Positions 1 to 6,338 of a stretch of 7,313 nt of DNA are shown piece after piece. The notes below the pieces were generated by a model, which saw only the letters and a program-made list of their open reading frames with translations, did no database searches and was not told the DNA's origin. The stretch is taken from assembly GCA_024691045.1 (NCBI GenBank), contig JAILOC010000016.1, forward strand, positions 1 through 7,313. Reading direction: 5' to 3'. The DNA is from Lachnospiraceae bacterium (GTDB lineage Bacteria; Bacillota_A; Clostridia; Lachnospirales; Lachnospiraceae). Each line of letters starts with the position of its first letter. The first letter of the stretch is position 1. Both the position numbers and the translations under genes were made by a program.

Positions 1-621
1 GAGCATGAATCCGCCGTCATACTTGATGAGATCGAAATACTTTACATAGGATGCATTGGGAAGCATGTATCCGTAGTAGTAATCCCTGTATCCGTCCATC
101 TCATAGATATTTACATTGGAAGTTCTTCTGTACTTGAAGAGTTTGACCTTATCCTCCATGCCTCTCTTTGAAAAGATATCGAGTGCGTCATCGATGGGGT
201 ATGATCTCTTCATATAAGGAGTACCCGCTTCAACGATCTCGAGCATGCGCTTCTTGATCTTCTCCGCATTCTCATCGGTGCTTTCGATAAGCCCCTCGGT
301 ATTGATGAACAGACCTCTCTTAACGGTAAAATCTGCCCTGCACTTATTTGCGGTCTCTTCACCGAAAAGATCCCAGATGGATTTCATAAGGAGCATCGTC
401 GCACTCCTTACATATGTAAGATGTCCGACATTATCCTTAAGAGTGAAGAACTTTACTTCACCGCTTCTGGTAACCTTCTTGAAAAGCTCCCTTATCTTGC
501 CGTCAAGGCTGATCGCAGCGATGGGCGAATCAAAATCCTTCTGGTAATCCTTCGCCACATCTTCCCATGTGGCATCGGGAGCATATTCCTTTTTTTCACC
601 GTTAATGATAAGTGTGTACAT
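1..621 (-). CDS. Nucleoside (uridine) kinase-like protein with TGS/ThrRS-like N-terminus, 3' end outside window
   Basis: The first 207 codons of a minus-strand gene are present and open to the left edge. Residues 1-60 look like a TGS (ubiquitin-like) domain, opening MYTLIINGEKKEYAPDATWE. Residues about 62-190 resemble the ThrRS second additional domain, including VGHLTYVRSATML at 65-77, KLFKYRR at 160-166 and the aromatic run YYYGYMLP at 181-188. This pairing is known from a Clostridia family of about 550 residues in which a P-loop uridine kinase/phosphoribulokinase domain follows. The kinase domain, and so the catalytic residues, lie outside the window, and kinase function is inferred from the family. 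The expected role is phosphorylation of uridine or a related nucleoside in salvage. The ATG at 621-619 is preceded by GAGGG (627-631) with 5-nt spacing, and this Shine-Dalgarno almost touches the trmK stop 10 nt upstream. It is probably the next gene of the same operon. Confidence 0.82.
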   Translation of the reverse strand, partial: MYTLIINGEKKEYAPDATWEDVAKDYQKDFDSPIAAISLDGKIRELFKKVTRSGEVKFFTLKDNVGHLTYVRSATMLLMKSIWDLFGEETANKCRADFTVKRGLFINTEGLIESTDENAEKIKKRMLEIVEAGTPYMKRSYPIDDALDIFSKRGMEDKVKLFKYRRTSNVNIYEMDGYRDYYYGYMLPNASYVKYFDLIKYDGGFML

Positions 622-631
622 AGATTCCCTC

Positions 632-1339
632 TCATTCTTTACTGATGCAAGATCTGATATTGCGGTTAAGCTCCATCAGTTCTCTTATCTCTTCTGTACG
701 CTCATTATGTTCTCCGCTTTCGGAGATCAGTTTCTCAAGTATCCTTTCATAGGAACTCATCTCAGCATCCAGATAATCGGACAAGCCTCTGTTCTCTTTG
801 ATAAGATCCGCACCGTATCTGTCTTCGGGGGTCATCGAAGGATCGGCACCGTCTTCAGACTTTCCGGTGTATCTTATCCTCATCGGAAAATAGTACTTTC
901 CGGCATCGACCAAAACGTTATTGCGCTTTATCTCAAAACCGTTTAACCTGAGGAAATTCCTGAACTCCGGAATGTTCGACTGCGGCTGGACTATGAATTC
1001 GTCCATCTGCTTTATGCAGTCCATACCGTTTGTCAGGATATCCCTGATGAGCATCCCACCCATTCCGGCAATGACTGCGGTCTTAACGCTACCCGGCTCC
1101 ACTTTCGAAAAACCGTCTGAGATGATGAGACTGATCATATCCGAAAGACCTGCTTTTTCAACATTTTCCCTTGCTCTTTCAAGAGGACCCGTGCGAAGGT
1201 CGGAGGCGATCACTTTGGGAGAGATTCCTCTCGATACCAGTTCGATAGCCATGAAACCGTGATCGCAGCCGATATCGGCGCATGCAAGTCCTCCCGGAAC
1301 AAGTTCAAGTATGTTCTCTAATCTGTCAGAGAGCCTCAT
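632..1339 (-). CDS. trmK: tRNA (adenine(22)-N1)-methyltransferase TrmK
   Basis: This 235-residue class I SAM-dependent methyltransferase matches the length of Bacillus subtilis TrmK (YqfN, about 238). The family methylates N1 of adenine 22 in the D-loop region of certain tRNAs in the cytoplasm. Visible motifs are the glycine-rich SAM loop ADIGCDHG (21-28), the acidic residue after strand 2 in [11 protein letters not shown] (44-54), SDG (74-76), the diagnostic AGMGG (91-95) and QPQSN (118-122), which stands where the family usually has QPN. A C-terminal helical, charged region (about 178-235) fits the coiled-coil domain of TrmK. The ATG overlaps the rpoD stop in an ATGA (1339-1336), with GGAGG at 1344-1348 only 4 nt upstream, so translation is probably coupled to rpoD. 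The rpoD-trmK order is a known Firmicute arrangement. No disrupted motif is seen. Confidence 0.93.
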   Translation of the reverse strand: MRLSDRLENILELVPGGLACADIGCDHGFMAIELVSRGISPKVIASDLRTGPLERARENVEKAGLSDMISLIISDGFSKVEPGSVKTAVIAGMGGMLIRDILTNGMDCIKQMDEFIVQPQSNIPEFRNFLRLNGFEIKRNNVLVDAGKYYFPMRIRYTGKSEDGADPSMTPEDRYGADLIKENRGLSDYLDAEMSSYERILEKLISESGEHNERTEEIRELMELNRNIRSCISKE

Positions 1340-3309
1340 GTATCCTCCAGATAATCCTTGAGCTGCTTTGAGCGGCTGGGATGACGGAGCTTACGGAGAG
1401 CCTTTGCCTCGATCTGTCTGATCCTCTCACGGGTTACGTTGAATTCCTTTCCGACCTCTTCAAGAGTACGCTGTCTTCCGTCATCAAGACCGAAACGGAG
1501 TCTGAGTACTTTCTTTTCCCTGTCGGTAAGTGAATCGAGAACCTTGTCGAGCTGCTCTCTGAGAAGCATCTGTGTTGCTGCCTCTGCGGGTGCGGGAACA
1601 TTGTCGTCCTCGATGAAATCTCCGAGATGTGAATCTTCCTCTTCACCGATGGGAGTCTCGAGCGATACGGGCTCCTGGGAGATCTTGAGGATCTCACGAA
1701 CCTTCTCCTCGGGAATGTTCATCTCGGCTGCGATCTCCTCGGGGCTGGGCTCTCTTCCGAGAGTCTGGAGGAGCTGGCGGCTTACACGGATGAGCTTGTT
1801 GATGGTCTCAACCATATGTACGGGGATACGGATGGTACGTGCCTGGTCGGCGATGGCTCTGGTGATCGCCTGTCTGATCCACCATGTTGCATATGTCGAG
1901 AATTTATATCCCTTGCGGTAATCGAACTTTTCAACTGCCTTAATGAGTCCGAGATTACCCTCCTGGATCAGGTCAAGGAAGAGCATTCCTCTTCCGACAT
2001 ATCTCTTTGCGATGGAAACAACGAGTCTGAGGTTAGCCTCTGCAAGAGCATTCTTGGCTTCCTCGTCACCCTTTTCCATTCTCTTTGCAAGCTTGATCTC
2101 TTCCTCTGCGGTAAGAAGAGGAACCTTACCGATCTCCTTGAGATACATACGGACGGGATCCTCAATGCTTACGCCTTCGACAAGTGCATCGATGTCAATC
2201 CTGTCTACGGCATCCTCATCGGAATCAACGAGATCCTCGGGGCTGGGTCCGTCAAGCTCAAACTCATCGGGAGGAAGATCCGATCCGCCGGGGCCGTCAT
2301 CGGGGAAAAGAATGATTATTCCCTTGGCTGAAAGGTTCTCGATAACCTTATCAACCATCTTGTCGATAAGCTCATCATCATCGGTGACCTTTGTCACGGC
2401 ATCATTGATCTTGTCGTAATCTAGTCCCTTGTTCTTTTTGCAATGCTTAACCAGAGCCGCAGTGATCTCCTGGACCTTATCTTCGAAGGACATCTCATCG
2501 GAATCAGTGATGACGATGGGCTCTTCTGCCACCTGCTTGCCCTTACCCTTTGCGGGCTTGGTCTCGGGAACCGCCTTGCTCTTTGTATTGGGTTCTGCCT
2601 TTGACTTGGGTTCTGCTTTTGCCTTGTCCTTAGCTTTGCTCTTGGGCTCTGCCTTGGGTACGGGCTTGGTCTTTACATTCTTTGCATCAGCCTTCTTAGG
2701 TGCGGGCTTGGTCTTTGCATTCTTATTATCAGCCTTCTTAGGTGCAGGCTTAGCTGCCTTCTTGGGCTGTGCTTTTACTGCGGGCTTTGCTGCCTTCTTA
2801 GCAGGTGCCTTTGCTGCGGGCTTTGCGCTCTTCTTAGGTGCTGCCTTTACTGAAGGCTTTGCAGTCTTCTTAGCGGGTGCCTTTGCTACGGGCTTTGCAG
2901 TCTTCTTAGCGGGTGCCTTTGCTGCAGGCTTTGCTGCCTTCTTAGGTGCTGCCTTTGCTGCGGGCTTTGCGCTCTTCTTAGGTACAGGCTTTGCTGCAGG
3001 CTTTGCGGCCTTCTTAGGTGCTGCCTTTACTGCAGGCTTTGCTGCCTTCTTAGGCGCTGCCTTTACTGCAGGCTTTGCGGCCTTCTTAGGTGCTGCCTTT
3101 GCTGCGGGCTTTGCGCTCTTCTTAGGTGCTGCCTTTGCTGCAGGCTTTGCGCTCTTTTTAGGTGCTGCCTTTGCTGCGGGCTTTGCTGCTTTCTTGGGCG
3201 CTGCCTTTGCCGCGGGCTTTGCACTCTTTACAGGCTTTTCCGCTGCCTTCTTTGCTGCGGGCTTTGCGGCAGCCTTCTTAACATTTTTCTTCTCTTCCCT
3301 CTTAGCCAT
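1336..3309 (-). CDS. rpoD: RNA polymerase primary sigma factor RpoD/SigA with long Lys/Ala/Pro repeat tail
   Basis: This is the housekeeping sigma-70 factor, which directs RNA polymerase to -10/-35 promoters. Of its 657 residues, about 1-260 form a low-complexity basic tail: thirteen 12-mers at 31-186, two 14-mers at 187-214, then a Lys/Glu/Pro/Ser stretch. No acidic residue occurs from 25 to 193. A sigma region 1.1-like domain follows (about 273-335, ending near [13 protein letters not shown]), then an acidic linker (336-374), region 1.2 (382-418), region 2 (420-490, with [10 protein letters not shown] at 446-455 and YATWWIRQA at 473-481), region 3 (about 498-580) and region 4 (588-645, with [20 protein letters not shown] in the helix-turn-helix). 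The core is complete and canonical, so the protein should be functional. The tail nearly doubles the usual Firmicute length of about 370. Basic N-terminal tails are known in actinobacterial SigA/HrdB, but this core looks Firmicute. ATG 3309 has AGGAGG at 3320-3325, inside the end of dnaG. No start downstream of the tail has been favoured. Confidence 0.97.
   Translation of the reverse strand: MAKREEKKNVKKAAAKPAAKKAAEKPVKSAKPAAKAAPKKAAKPAAKAAPKKSAKPAAKAAPKKSAKPAAKAAPKKAAKPAVKAAPKKAAKPAVKAAPKKAAKPAAKPVPKKSAKPAAKAAPKKAAKPAAKAPAKKTAKPVAKAPAKKTAKPSVKAAPKKSAKPAAKAPAKKAAKPAVKAQPKKAAKPAPKKADNKNAKTKPAPKKADAKNVKTKPVPKAEPKSKAKDKAKAEPKSKAEPNTKSKAVPETKPAKGKGKQVAEEPIVITDSDEMSFEDKVQEITAALVKHCKKNKGLDYDKINDAVTKVTDDDELIDKMVDKVIENLSAKGIIILFPDDGPGGSDLPPDEFELDGPSPEDLVDSDEDAVDRIDIDALVEGVSIEDPVRMYLKEIGKVPLLTAEEEIKLAKRMEKGDEEAKNALAEANLRLVVSIAKRYVGRGMLFLDLIQEGNLGLIKAVEKFDYRKGYKFSTYATWWIRQAITRAIADQARTIRIPVHMVETINKLIRVSRQLLQTLGREPSPEEIAAEMNIPEEKVREILKISQEPVSLETPIGEEEDSHLGDFIEDDNVPAPAEAATQMLLREQLDKVLDSLTDREKKVLRLRFGLDDGRQRTLEEVGKEFNVTRERIRQIEAKALRKLRHPSRSKQLKDYLEDT
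2668..2751 (-). repeat. Two tandem 42-bp coding repeats in rpoD
   Basis: Immediately after the 36-bp array, residues 187-200 ([14 protein letters not shown]) and 201-214 ([14 protein letters not shown]) form a second, longer repeat type. It shares the KP..KKA core with the 12-mer but introduces aspartate and asparagine. It grades into an irregular Lys/Glu/Pro/Ser segment (215-260) with repeated EPKSKA words at 221-226 and 233-238. Confidence 0.9.
2752..3219 (-). repeat. Thirteen tandem 36-bp coding repeats in rpoD
   Basis: The stretch encodes RpoD residues 31-186 as thirteen contiguous 12-residue units, with no spacer and the frame kept throughout (13 x 36 = 468 bp). The majority unit is [12 protein letters not shown]. 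Variants change A to V at position 4, A to S or T at position 11, AAP to APA at positions 6-8, and one unit carries PVP at positions 6-8. On the plus strand the recurring words are ttcttaggtgctgcc and gcgggcttt. Units 2 to 6 from the N-terminus are closest to one another, as expected from recent duplication by slippage or unequal recombination. Each unit contributes four lysines and no acidic residue. Confidence 0.95.
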
Positions 3310-3314
3310 CTGGG

Positions 3315-5108
3315 TTATTCCTCCTCGTCTGTGATACGTAATTTTTCCTGTTTAAGTCTGTCTATCTCTATCCTGCAGTTAAAGACCTTGAGTTCCTTTT
3401 CCGGATCGTCCGTTGTCATCAGAAGATCGCATTTTCGTTCCATGACTTTGATGATCAGATCCTTGAGCATTGCGATCCGCTTTTCCGGAGTATCTATATC
3501 CGGTGCGGAATTCTGCAGGATACCCGTTGCATCTTTAATGAGTTCCTCATCTTCAAAGCCTGCGAGAAGCTTCTGCGTATCGAACTCACCCGTCTCCAGC
3601 ATCTCATATGCTCTGACCGCAACCTCTCTGCACGATCCCGGTGAAAAATCATCCGCCTTCAGATATTTCTTCACCACCCTGAATATGACCGGTTCATCCG
3701 TCATCCAGGTCAGCAGCGAGCTTTCCGCGGGCGTCCAATCGTTTTCCTTCTTTTTGCCGGAAGGCTTCTTAGGCGGTGTATATACCGTCTTGCCGGCAGA
3801 TGCCTTGGAAGCATATTCCGGAGGTCTAGTCTCTTCCAGAAGCTTTGATACTTCGGAAGCCGGAATGCCGAACCTGCTCACGATTGAACCGGCATAGGAA
3901 TTCATCCTTACCTCGTCGCCTCCGAACATCCACAGATTCTCAACTATCTCGCGTTTGCATCTGTACTGCTCCTCGGGATCCGACAGGTCGTATCGTTCCT
4001 TTACCCTGTCTTCTATATAAAGGAATCCGTTCTCCGCTTCTTCGATACGCTTTTCGAATTCCTCCGGTCCGTTCTTGTTCAGGAATTCATCCGGATCCTT
4101 GCATGGCTTAATGCTTATCCTCTTCGGAGTGATGCCGACGTTCGTAAGCATCCTTACCGCCTTGAGAGCCGCTTTTTCTCCGGCTTCATCCATATCGTAG
4201 GCGAGGTAAACATCTCGTCTGTCCCTTTTTATCATAGCCGCCTGTTCTTCGGTAAACGCCGTTCCCAGGGATGCTATCGCGGAATCAAATCCGGCCTGGT
4301 GCATCGATATGACATCCATGTATCCTTCACAGAGGATGTAATATTTCTTGCGCGATCTCTTGGCGAAATTGTATCCGTAGAGATTTCTTCTTTTATCGAA
4401 GATTGAAGTCTCGGATGTGTTCAGGTACTTCGGTTCACCGCTTCCGAGAACTCTTCCGCCGAAGCCGATGACCTTCTTATCCGGGGTTATTATCGGGAAC
4501 ATCACTCTTCCGAAAAATGCCGAACTCATTCCGTACTTTTCATGGTTCGTCGCTATTCCCGAGGCAATGATCAGTTCGTCCGAATACCCCTTCTTCCTTA
4601 AATGATCGACGACCTCACGTCCGTTGTTGCCGGCAAAGCCGAGTCCGAAATGTCTTATCGTCTCATCGGTAAGGCCCCTGTCCTTGAAATACGCAAGGCC
4701 CCTTTCGCCGTGCGGGGAACTCAGGTTGTTCATGAAAAAGAGAGCGGCGTCCGAATTGATCGCTTTCAGAAGATCGGATCTCTGGCGTCTTTCCTTGTCC
4801 GCCGGGGAATCATCGGCCTCCTTCACCTCCATGCCCGCACGTTCGGCGAGGATCTTAACGGCTTCGGGGAAGGATACGTTCTCGTACTTCATTACAAAGC
4901 CGAAGACATTTCCACCCTCACCGCATCCGAAGCAGTGAAACATCTGCTTGGGCGGATAGACCGAGAATGACGGAGTCTTTTCATTATGGAAAGGACACAG
5001 TCCCCAGTAATTATTTCCTTTTTTCTTGAGAGGTATGTAGCTTCCGACGACATCGAGGATGTCATTGCGTGCTCTTACTTCCTCTACGAATTCATCCGTA
5101 AAATACAT
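3315..5108 (-). CDS. dnaG: DNA primase DnaG
   Basis: DnaG synthesises RNA primers for Okazaki fragments and chromosome initiation together with the DnaB-type helicase. At 597 residues it is normal length. The N-terminal CHC2 zinc-binding domain shows C38, H41, C59 and C62 ([11 protein letters not shown] at 38-48, [11 protein letters not shown] at 59-69). The RNA-polymerase core includes FGGRVL (216-221) and [11 protein letters not shown] (224-234). The TOPRIM catalytic centre has EGYMD (261-265, glutamate E261) and YDMDEAG (304-310, D305 and D307), followed by KDPDEFL (337-343). A Pro/Lys-rich linker (about 428-457) leads to a helical C-terminal domain (about 458-597), expected to bind the replicative helicase. 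The ATG lies 3 nt after the dgt stop and has only a weak, distant GGAG, so expression probably relies on coupling to dgt. The stop is 5 nt before rpoD. All expected catalytic residues are present. Confidence 0.97.
   Translation of the reverse strand: MYFTDEFVEEVRARNDILDVVGSYIPLKKKGNNYWGLCPFHNEKTPSFSVYPPKQMFHCFGCGEGGNVFGFVMKYENVSFPEAVKILAERAGMEVKEADDSPADKERRQRSDLLKAINSDAALFFMNNLSSPHGERGLAYFKDRGLTDETIRHFGLGFAGNNGREVVDHLRKKGYSDELIIASGIATNHEKYGMSSAFFGRVMFPIITPDKKVIGFGGRVLGSGEPKYLNTSETSIFDKRRNLYGYNFAKRSRKKYYILCEGYMDVISMHQAGFDSAIASLGTAFTEEQAAMIKRDRRDVYLAYDMDEAGEKAALKAVRMLTNVGITPKRISIKPCKDPDEFLNKNGPEEFEKRIEEAENGFLYIEDRVKERYDLSDPEEQYRCKREIVENLWMFGGDEVRMNSYAGSIVSRFGIPASEVSKLLEETRPPEYASKASAGKTVYTPPKKPSGKKKENDWTPAESSLLTWMTDEPVIFRVVKKYLKADDFSPGSCREVAVRAYEMLETGEFDTQKLLAGFEDEELIKDATGILQNSAPDIDTPEKRIAMLKDLIIKVMERKCDLLMTTDDPEKELKVFNCRIEIDRLKQEKLRITDEEE
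3320..3325 (-). promoter_or_regulatory. rpoD ribosome binding site inside the dnaG 3' end
   Basis: AGGAGG is a perfect anti-16S match lying 10 nt before the rpoD ATG. The same bases encode the last glutamates of DnaG (its C-terminus reads TDEEE), so the primase C-terminus and the sigma-factor ribosome binding site constrain each other. It supports the start at 3309 and hence translation of the repeat tail. Confidence 0.85.
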
Positions 5109-5111
5109 TTA

Positions 5112-6119
5112 TCAGATCATCTCCCATGATTTGGGAACAAACAGGTCATTATATGTAAGGATTGCGAATCTGTCAGTCATAGCTCCGACATAGTCACAAA
5201 CGGCGATCTCGAGTTTCTCGCCCTCGGCCACCATCCTTTTGTTTTCCTCGGGGAGCTTGTCGGGATGGTTCATGTAGTAGTCATAAAGGGTTATGACGAG
5301 AGTCTCGGCCTTACCCTCTTCGGATTTGATGTCGGGGTTTGTGTAAACCCTGTCGAACATGAACTGTCTGATCTCCTTCATGGCATTCATAACACCGTCA
5401 CTCATGCAGATATCATTCTTTTCTTTGCTGTTTGTGATGATGTCGTGCATAAAGGTATCGAGCCTGTCTCCGGGAGTCGAGCCGAGAACATCCCTTATCG
5501 AAGCGGGAACATCCATTTCGGTAAGAACCCCGCCCCTAACCGCATCATCCATATCATGGTGTATATATGCGATCTTGTCGGATAATCTCACAACCTTCCC
5601 CTCAAGCGTTGCCGGCATCCTGGAGGTCTGGTGATTCAGTATTCCGTCCCTTACTTCCCAGGTAAGATTAAGGCCCTTTCCGTCCTTTTCAAGCTTTTCG
5701 ACAGTTCTTACGCTCTGCTCGTTATGCTTAAAGCCGAAGGGGCAGACAGAGTTGAGGGCTCTCTCTCCCGCATGTCCGAAAGGCGTATGTCCGAGATCAT
5801 GACCCAGAGCTATCGCCTCTGTGAGGTCCTCGTTCAGCCTGAGCGCTTTGGATATCGTGCGGGCTATCTGTGAAACCTCGAGAGTATGGGTGAGCCTGGT
5901 CCTGTAGTGGTCGCCCTCGGGGATCAGATAGACCTGGGTCTTATCCTTGAGCCTTCTGAAAGCCTTGCAGTGCACTATCCTGTCACGGTCCCTCTGGTAA
6001 ACGGGCCTGATATCACACTGAGGCTCCTCCGTGTCACGCCCTTTTGAATTTTTGGAAAGTGATGCGTAAGGGCTTAAGATCTGCTCTTCACGCTCCTCAA
6101 GCATTTCTCTGATGGTCAT
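5112..6119 (-). CDS. dgt: dGTPase-like HD-domain deoxynucleoside triphosphate triphosphohydrolase
   Basis: This family hydrolyses dGTP, or other dNTPs, to the deoxynucleoside and tripolyphosphate, and so adjusts the dNTP pool. With the start at 6119 the protein has 335 residues. It opens MTIREMLEEREEQILSPYAS, contains CDIRPVYQRDRDRI (35-48) and carries the metal-binding HD set: H78 in RTRLTHTLEVSQ, H107-D108 in GHDLGHTPFGHAGE (106-119) and D181 in LSDKIAY. The C-terminal DYVGAMTDRFAI and PKSW motifs are also family hallmarks. An upstream in-frame TTG/ATG could add 15 residues, but the chosen ATG has CAGGAG (6126-6131) at 6-nt spacing and matches the family N-terminus. It is the first gene of the minus-strand operon and ends 3 nt before dnaG, which puts nucleotide-pool control next to primer synthesis. 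Substrate preference cannot be read from the sequence. Confidence 0.93.
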   Translation of the reverse strand: MTIREMLEEREEQILSPYASLSKNSKGRDTEEPQCDIRPVYQRDRDRIVHCKAFRRLKDKTQVYLIPEGDHYRTRLTHTLEVSQIARTISKALRLNEDLTEAIALGHDLGHTPFGHAGERALNSVCPFGFKHNEQSVRTVEKLEKDGKGLNLTWEVRDGILNHQTSRMPATLEGKVVRLSDKIAYIHHDMDDAVRGGVLTEMDVPASIRDVLGSTPGDRLDTFMHDIITNSKEKNDICMSDGVMNAMKEIRQFMFDRVYTNPDIKSEEGKAETLVITLYDYYMNHPDKLPEENKRMVAEGEKLEIAVCDYVGAMTDRFAILTYNDLFVPKSWEMI

Positions 6120-6125
6120 AATTTT

Positions 6126-6131
6126 CTCCTG
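6126..6131 (-). promoter_or_regulatory. dgt ribosome binding site
   Basis: CAGGAG lies 6 nt before ATG 6119-6117. It decides the dgt start in favour of this methionine over the longer in-frame alternatives near 6164, which have no purine-rich site in front of them. Confidence 0.8.
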
Positions 6132-6192
6132 AAAAACAGTCACCGTATGTATATACCCCATCAATCGGGAAATCCCTCTGTTTTTTTAGAAA

Positions 6193-6206
6193 AATTTCAC
6201 GAAATT
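6193..6206. repeat. Short inverted repeat, possible operator
   Basis: AATTTC-AC-GAAATT is a perfect 6-bp inverted repeat with a 2-nt centre, inside the divergent promoter region. Its size suits a dimeric repressor site, but such AT-rich palindromes also occur by chance and no regulator gene is adjacent. Confidence 0.25.
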
Positions 6207-6258
6207 CTCCAAAGTCTCAATAAGCCTGCTTTTCTACCATGAGTTGTTCTACCGCAGG

Positions 6259-6264
6259 TATAAT
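6259..6264 (+). promoter_or_regulatory. Candidate -10 element for the exporter gene
   Basis: TATAAT matches the sigma-A -10 consensus exactly, 24 nt upstream of ATG 6288. No good -35 hexamer is seen 16-18 nt upstream, nor an extended -10 TG. The alternative TTGATG/TATGAT pair (6266-6292) would start transcription near 6299 and allow only the TTG start. Confidence 0.3.
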
Positions 6265-6327
6265 ATTGATGATTCAAGGGTTTTCCTATGATAAAATACA
6301 ATTCAATTCGAAAAAGAGACAAAAAAC

Positions 6328-6331
6328 GGAG
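6328..6331 (+). promoter_or_regulatory. Ribosome binding site favouring the TTG start at 6339
   Basis: GGAG lies 7 nt before TTG 6339-6341, an optimal spacing. The in-frame ATG at 6288 has only AAGGG, about 7 nt upstream. Confidence 0.5.
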
Positions 6332-6338
6332 AAATGTC

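Larger units (their letters stand above)
6120..6338. other. Divergent intergenic/promoter region between dgt operon and ABC exporter
   Basis: The stretch is AT-rich and carries no convincing gene. It must contain the promoters of both the minus-strand operon and the plus-strand exporter. Visible elements are a perfect plus-strand TATAAT (6259-6264) without a good -35, a second plus-strand pair TTGATG (6266-6271) and TATGAT (6287-6292) with a short 15-nt spacer, a minus-strand TATATA/TATACA stretch near 6147-6156 without a clear -35, and an inverted repeat at 6193-6206. If the exporter starts at ATG 6288, the non-coding part ends at 6287. Confidence 0.6.

Noticed and set aside
1439..2419. Several plus-strand open frames of 158-171 codons opposite the sigma core
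   Set aside because: They are Ser-rich or otherwise featureless shadows of the strongly conserved rpoD coding strand.
2752..3219. Regular 36-bp repeats suggesting a CRISPR array
   Set aside because: The units are directly adjacent with no unique spacers, vary by substitutions, and keep one reading frame within rpoD.
2429..3334. Long plus-strand open frame encoding a hydrophobic Ala/Phe/Gly repeat protein
   Set aside because: It is the exact antisense of the rpoD tail. The repeats lack stops in that frame, and the product is only the mirror of Lys/Ala codons. It has no ribosome binding site or family resemblance, while the minus strand encodes a full sigma factor.
6147..6156. Minus-strand TATATA/TATACA as the -10 of the dgt operon
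   Set aside because: It is placed plausibly, 15-20 nt from the ribosome binding site, but no acceptable -35 hexamer lies 16-18 nt upstream, so it is not listed as a promoter.
6120..6164. Fifteen-residue N-terminal extension of dgt (MMGYIHTVTVFQEKI)
   Set aside because: It has no ribosome binding site, does not match the family N-terminus, and the internal ATG at 6119 has a well-placed CAGGAG.
6167..6187. GGGAAATCCC followed by a T-run, resembling a rho-independent terminator on the plus strand
   Set aside because: The stem is only 3-4 bp with a very tight loop, and the site lies between divergent genes where no plus-strand transcript needs ending.
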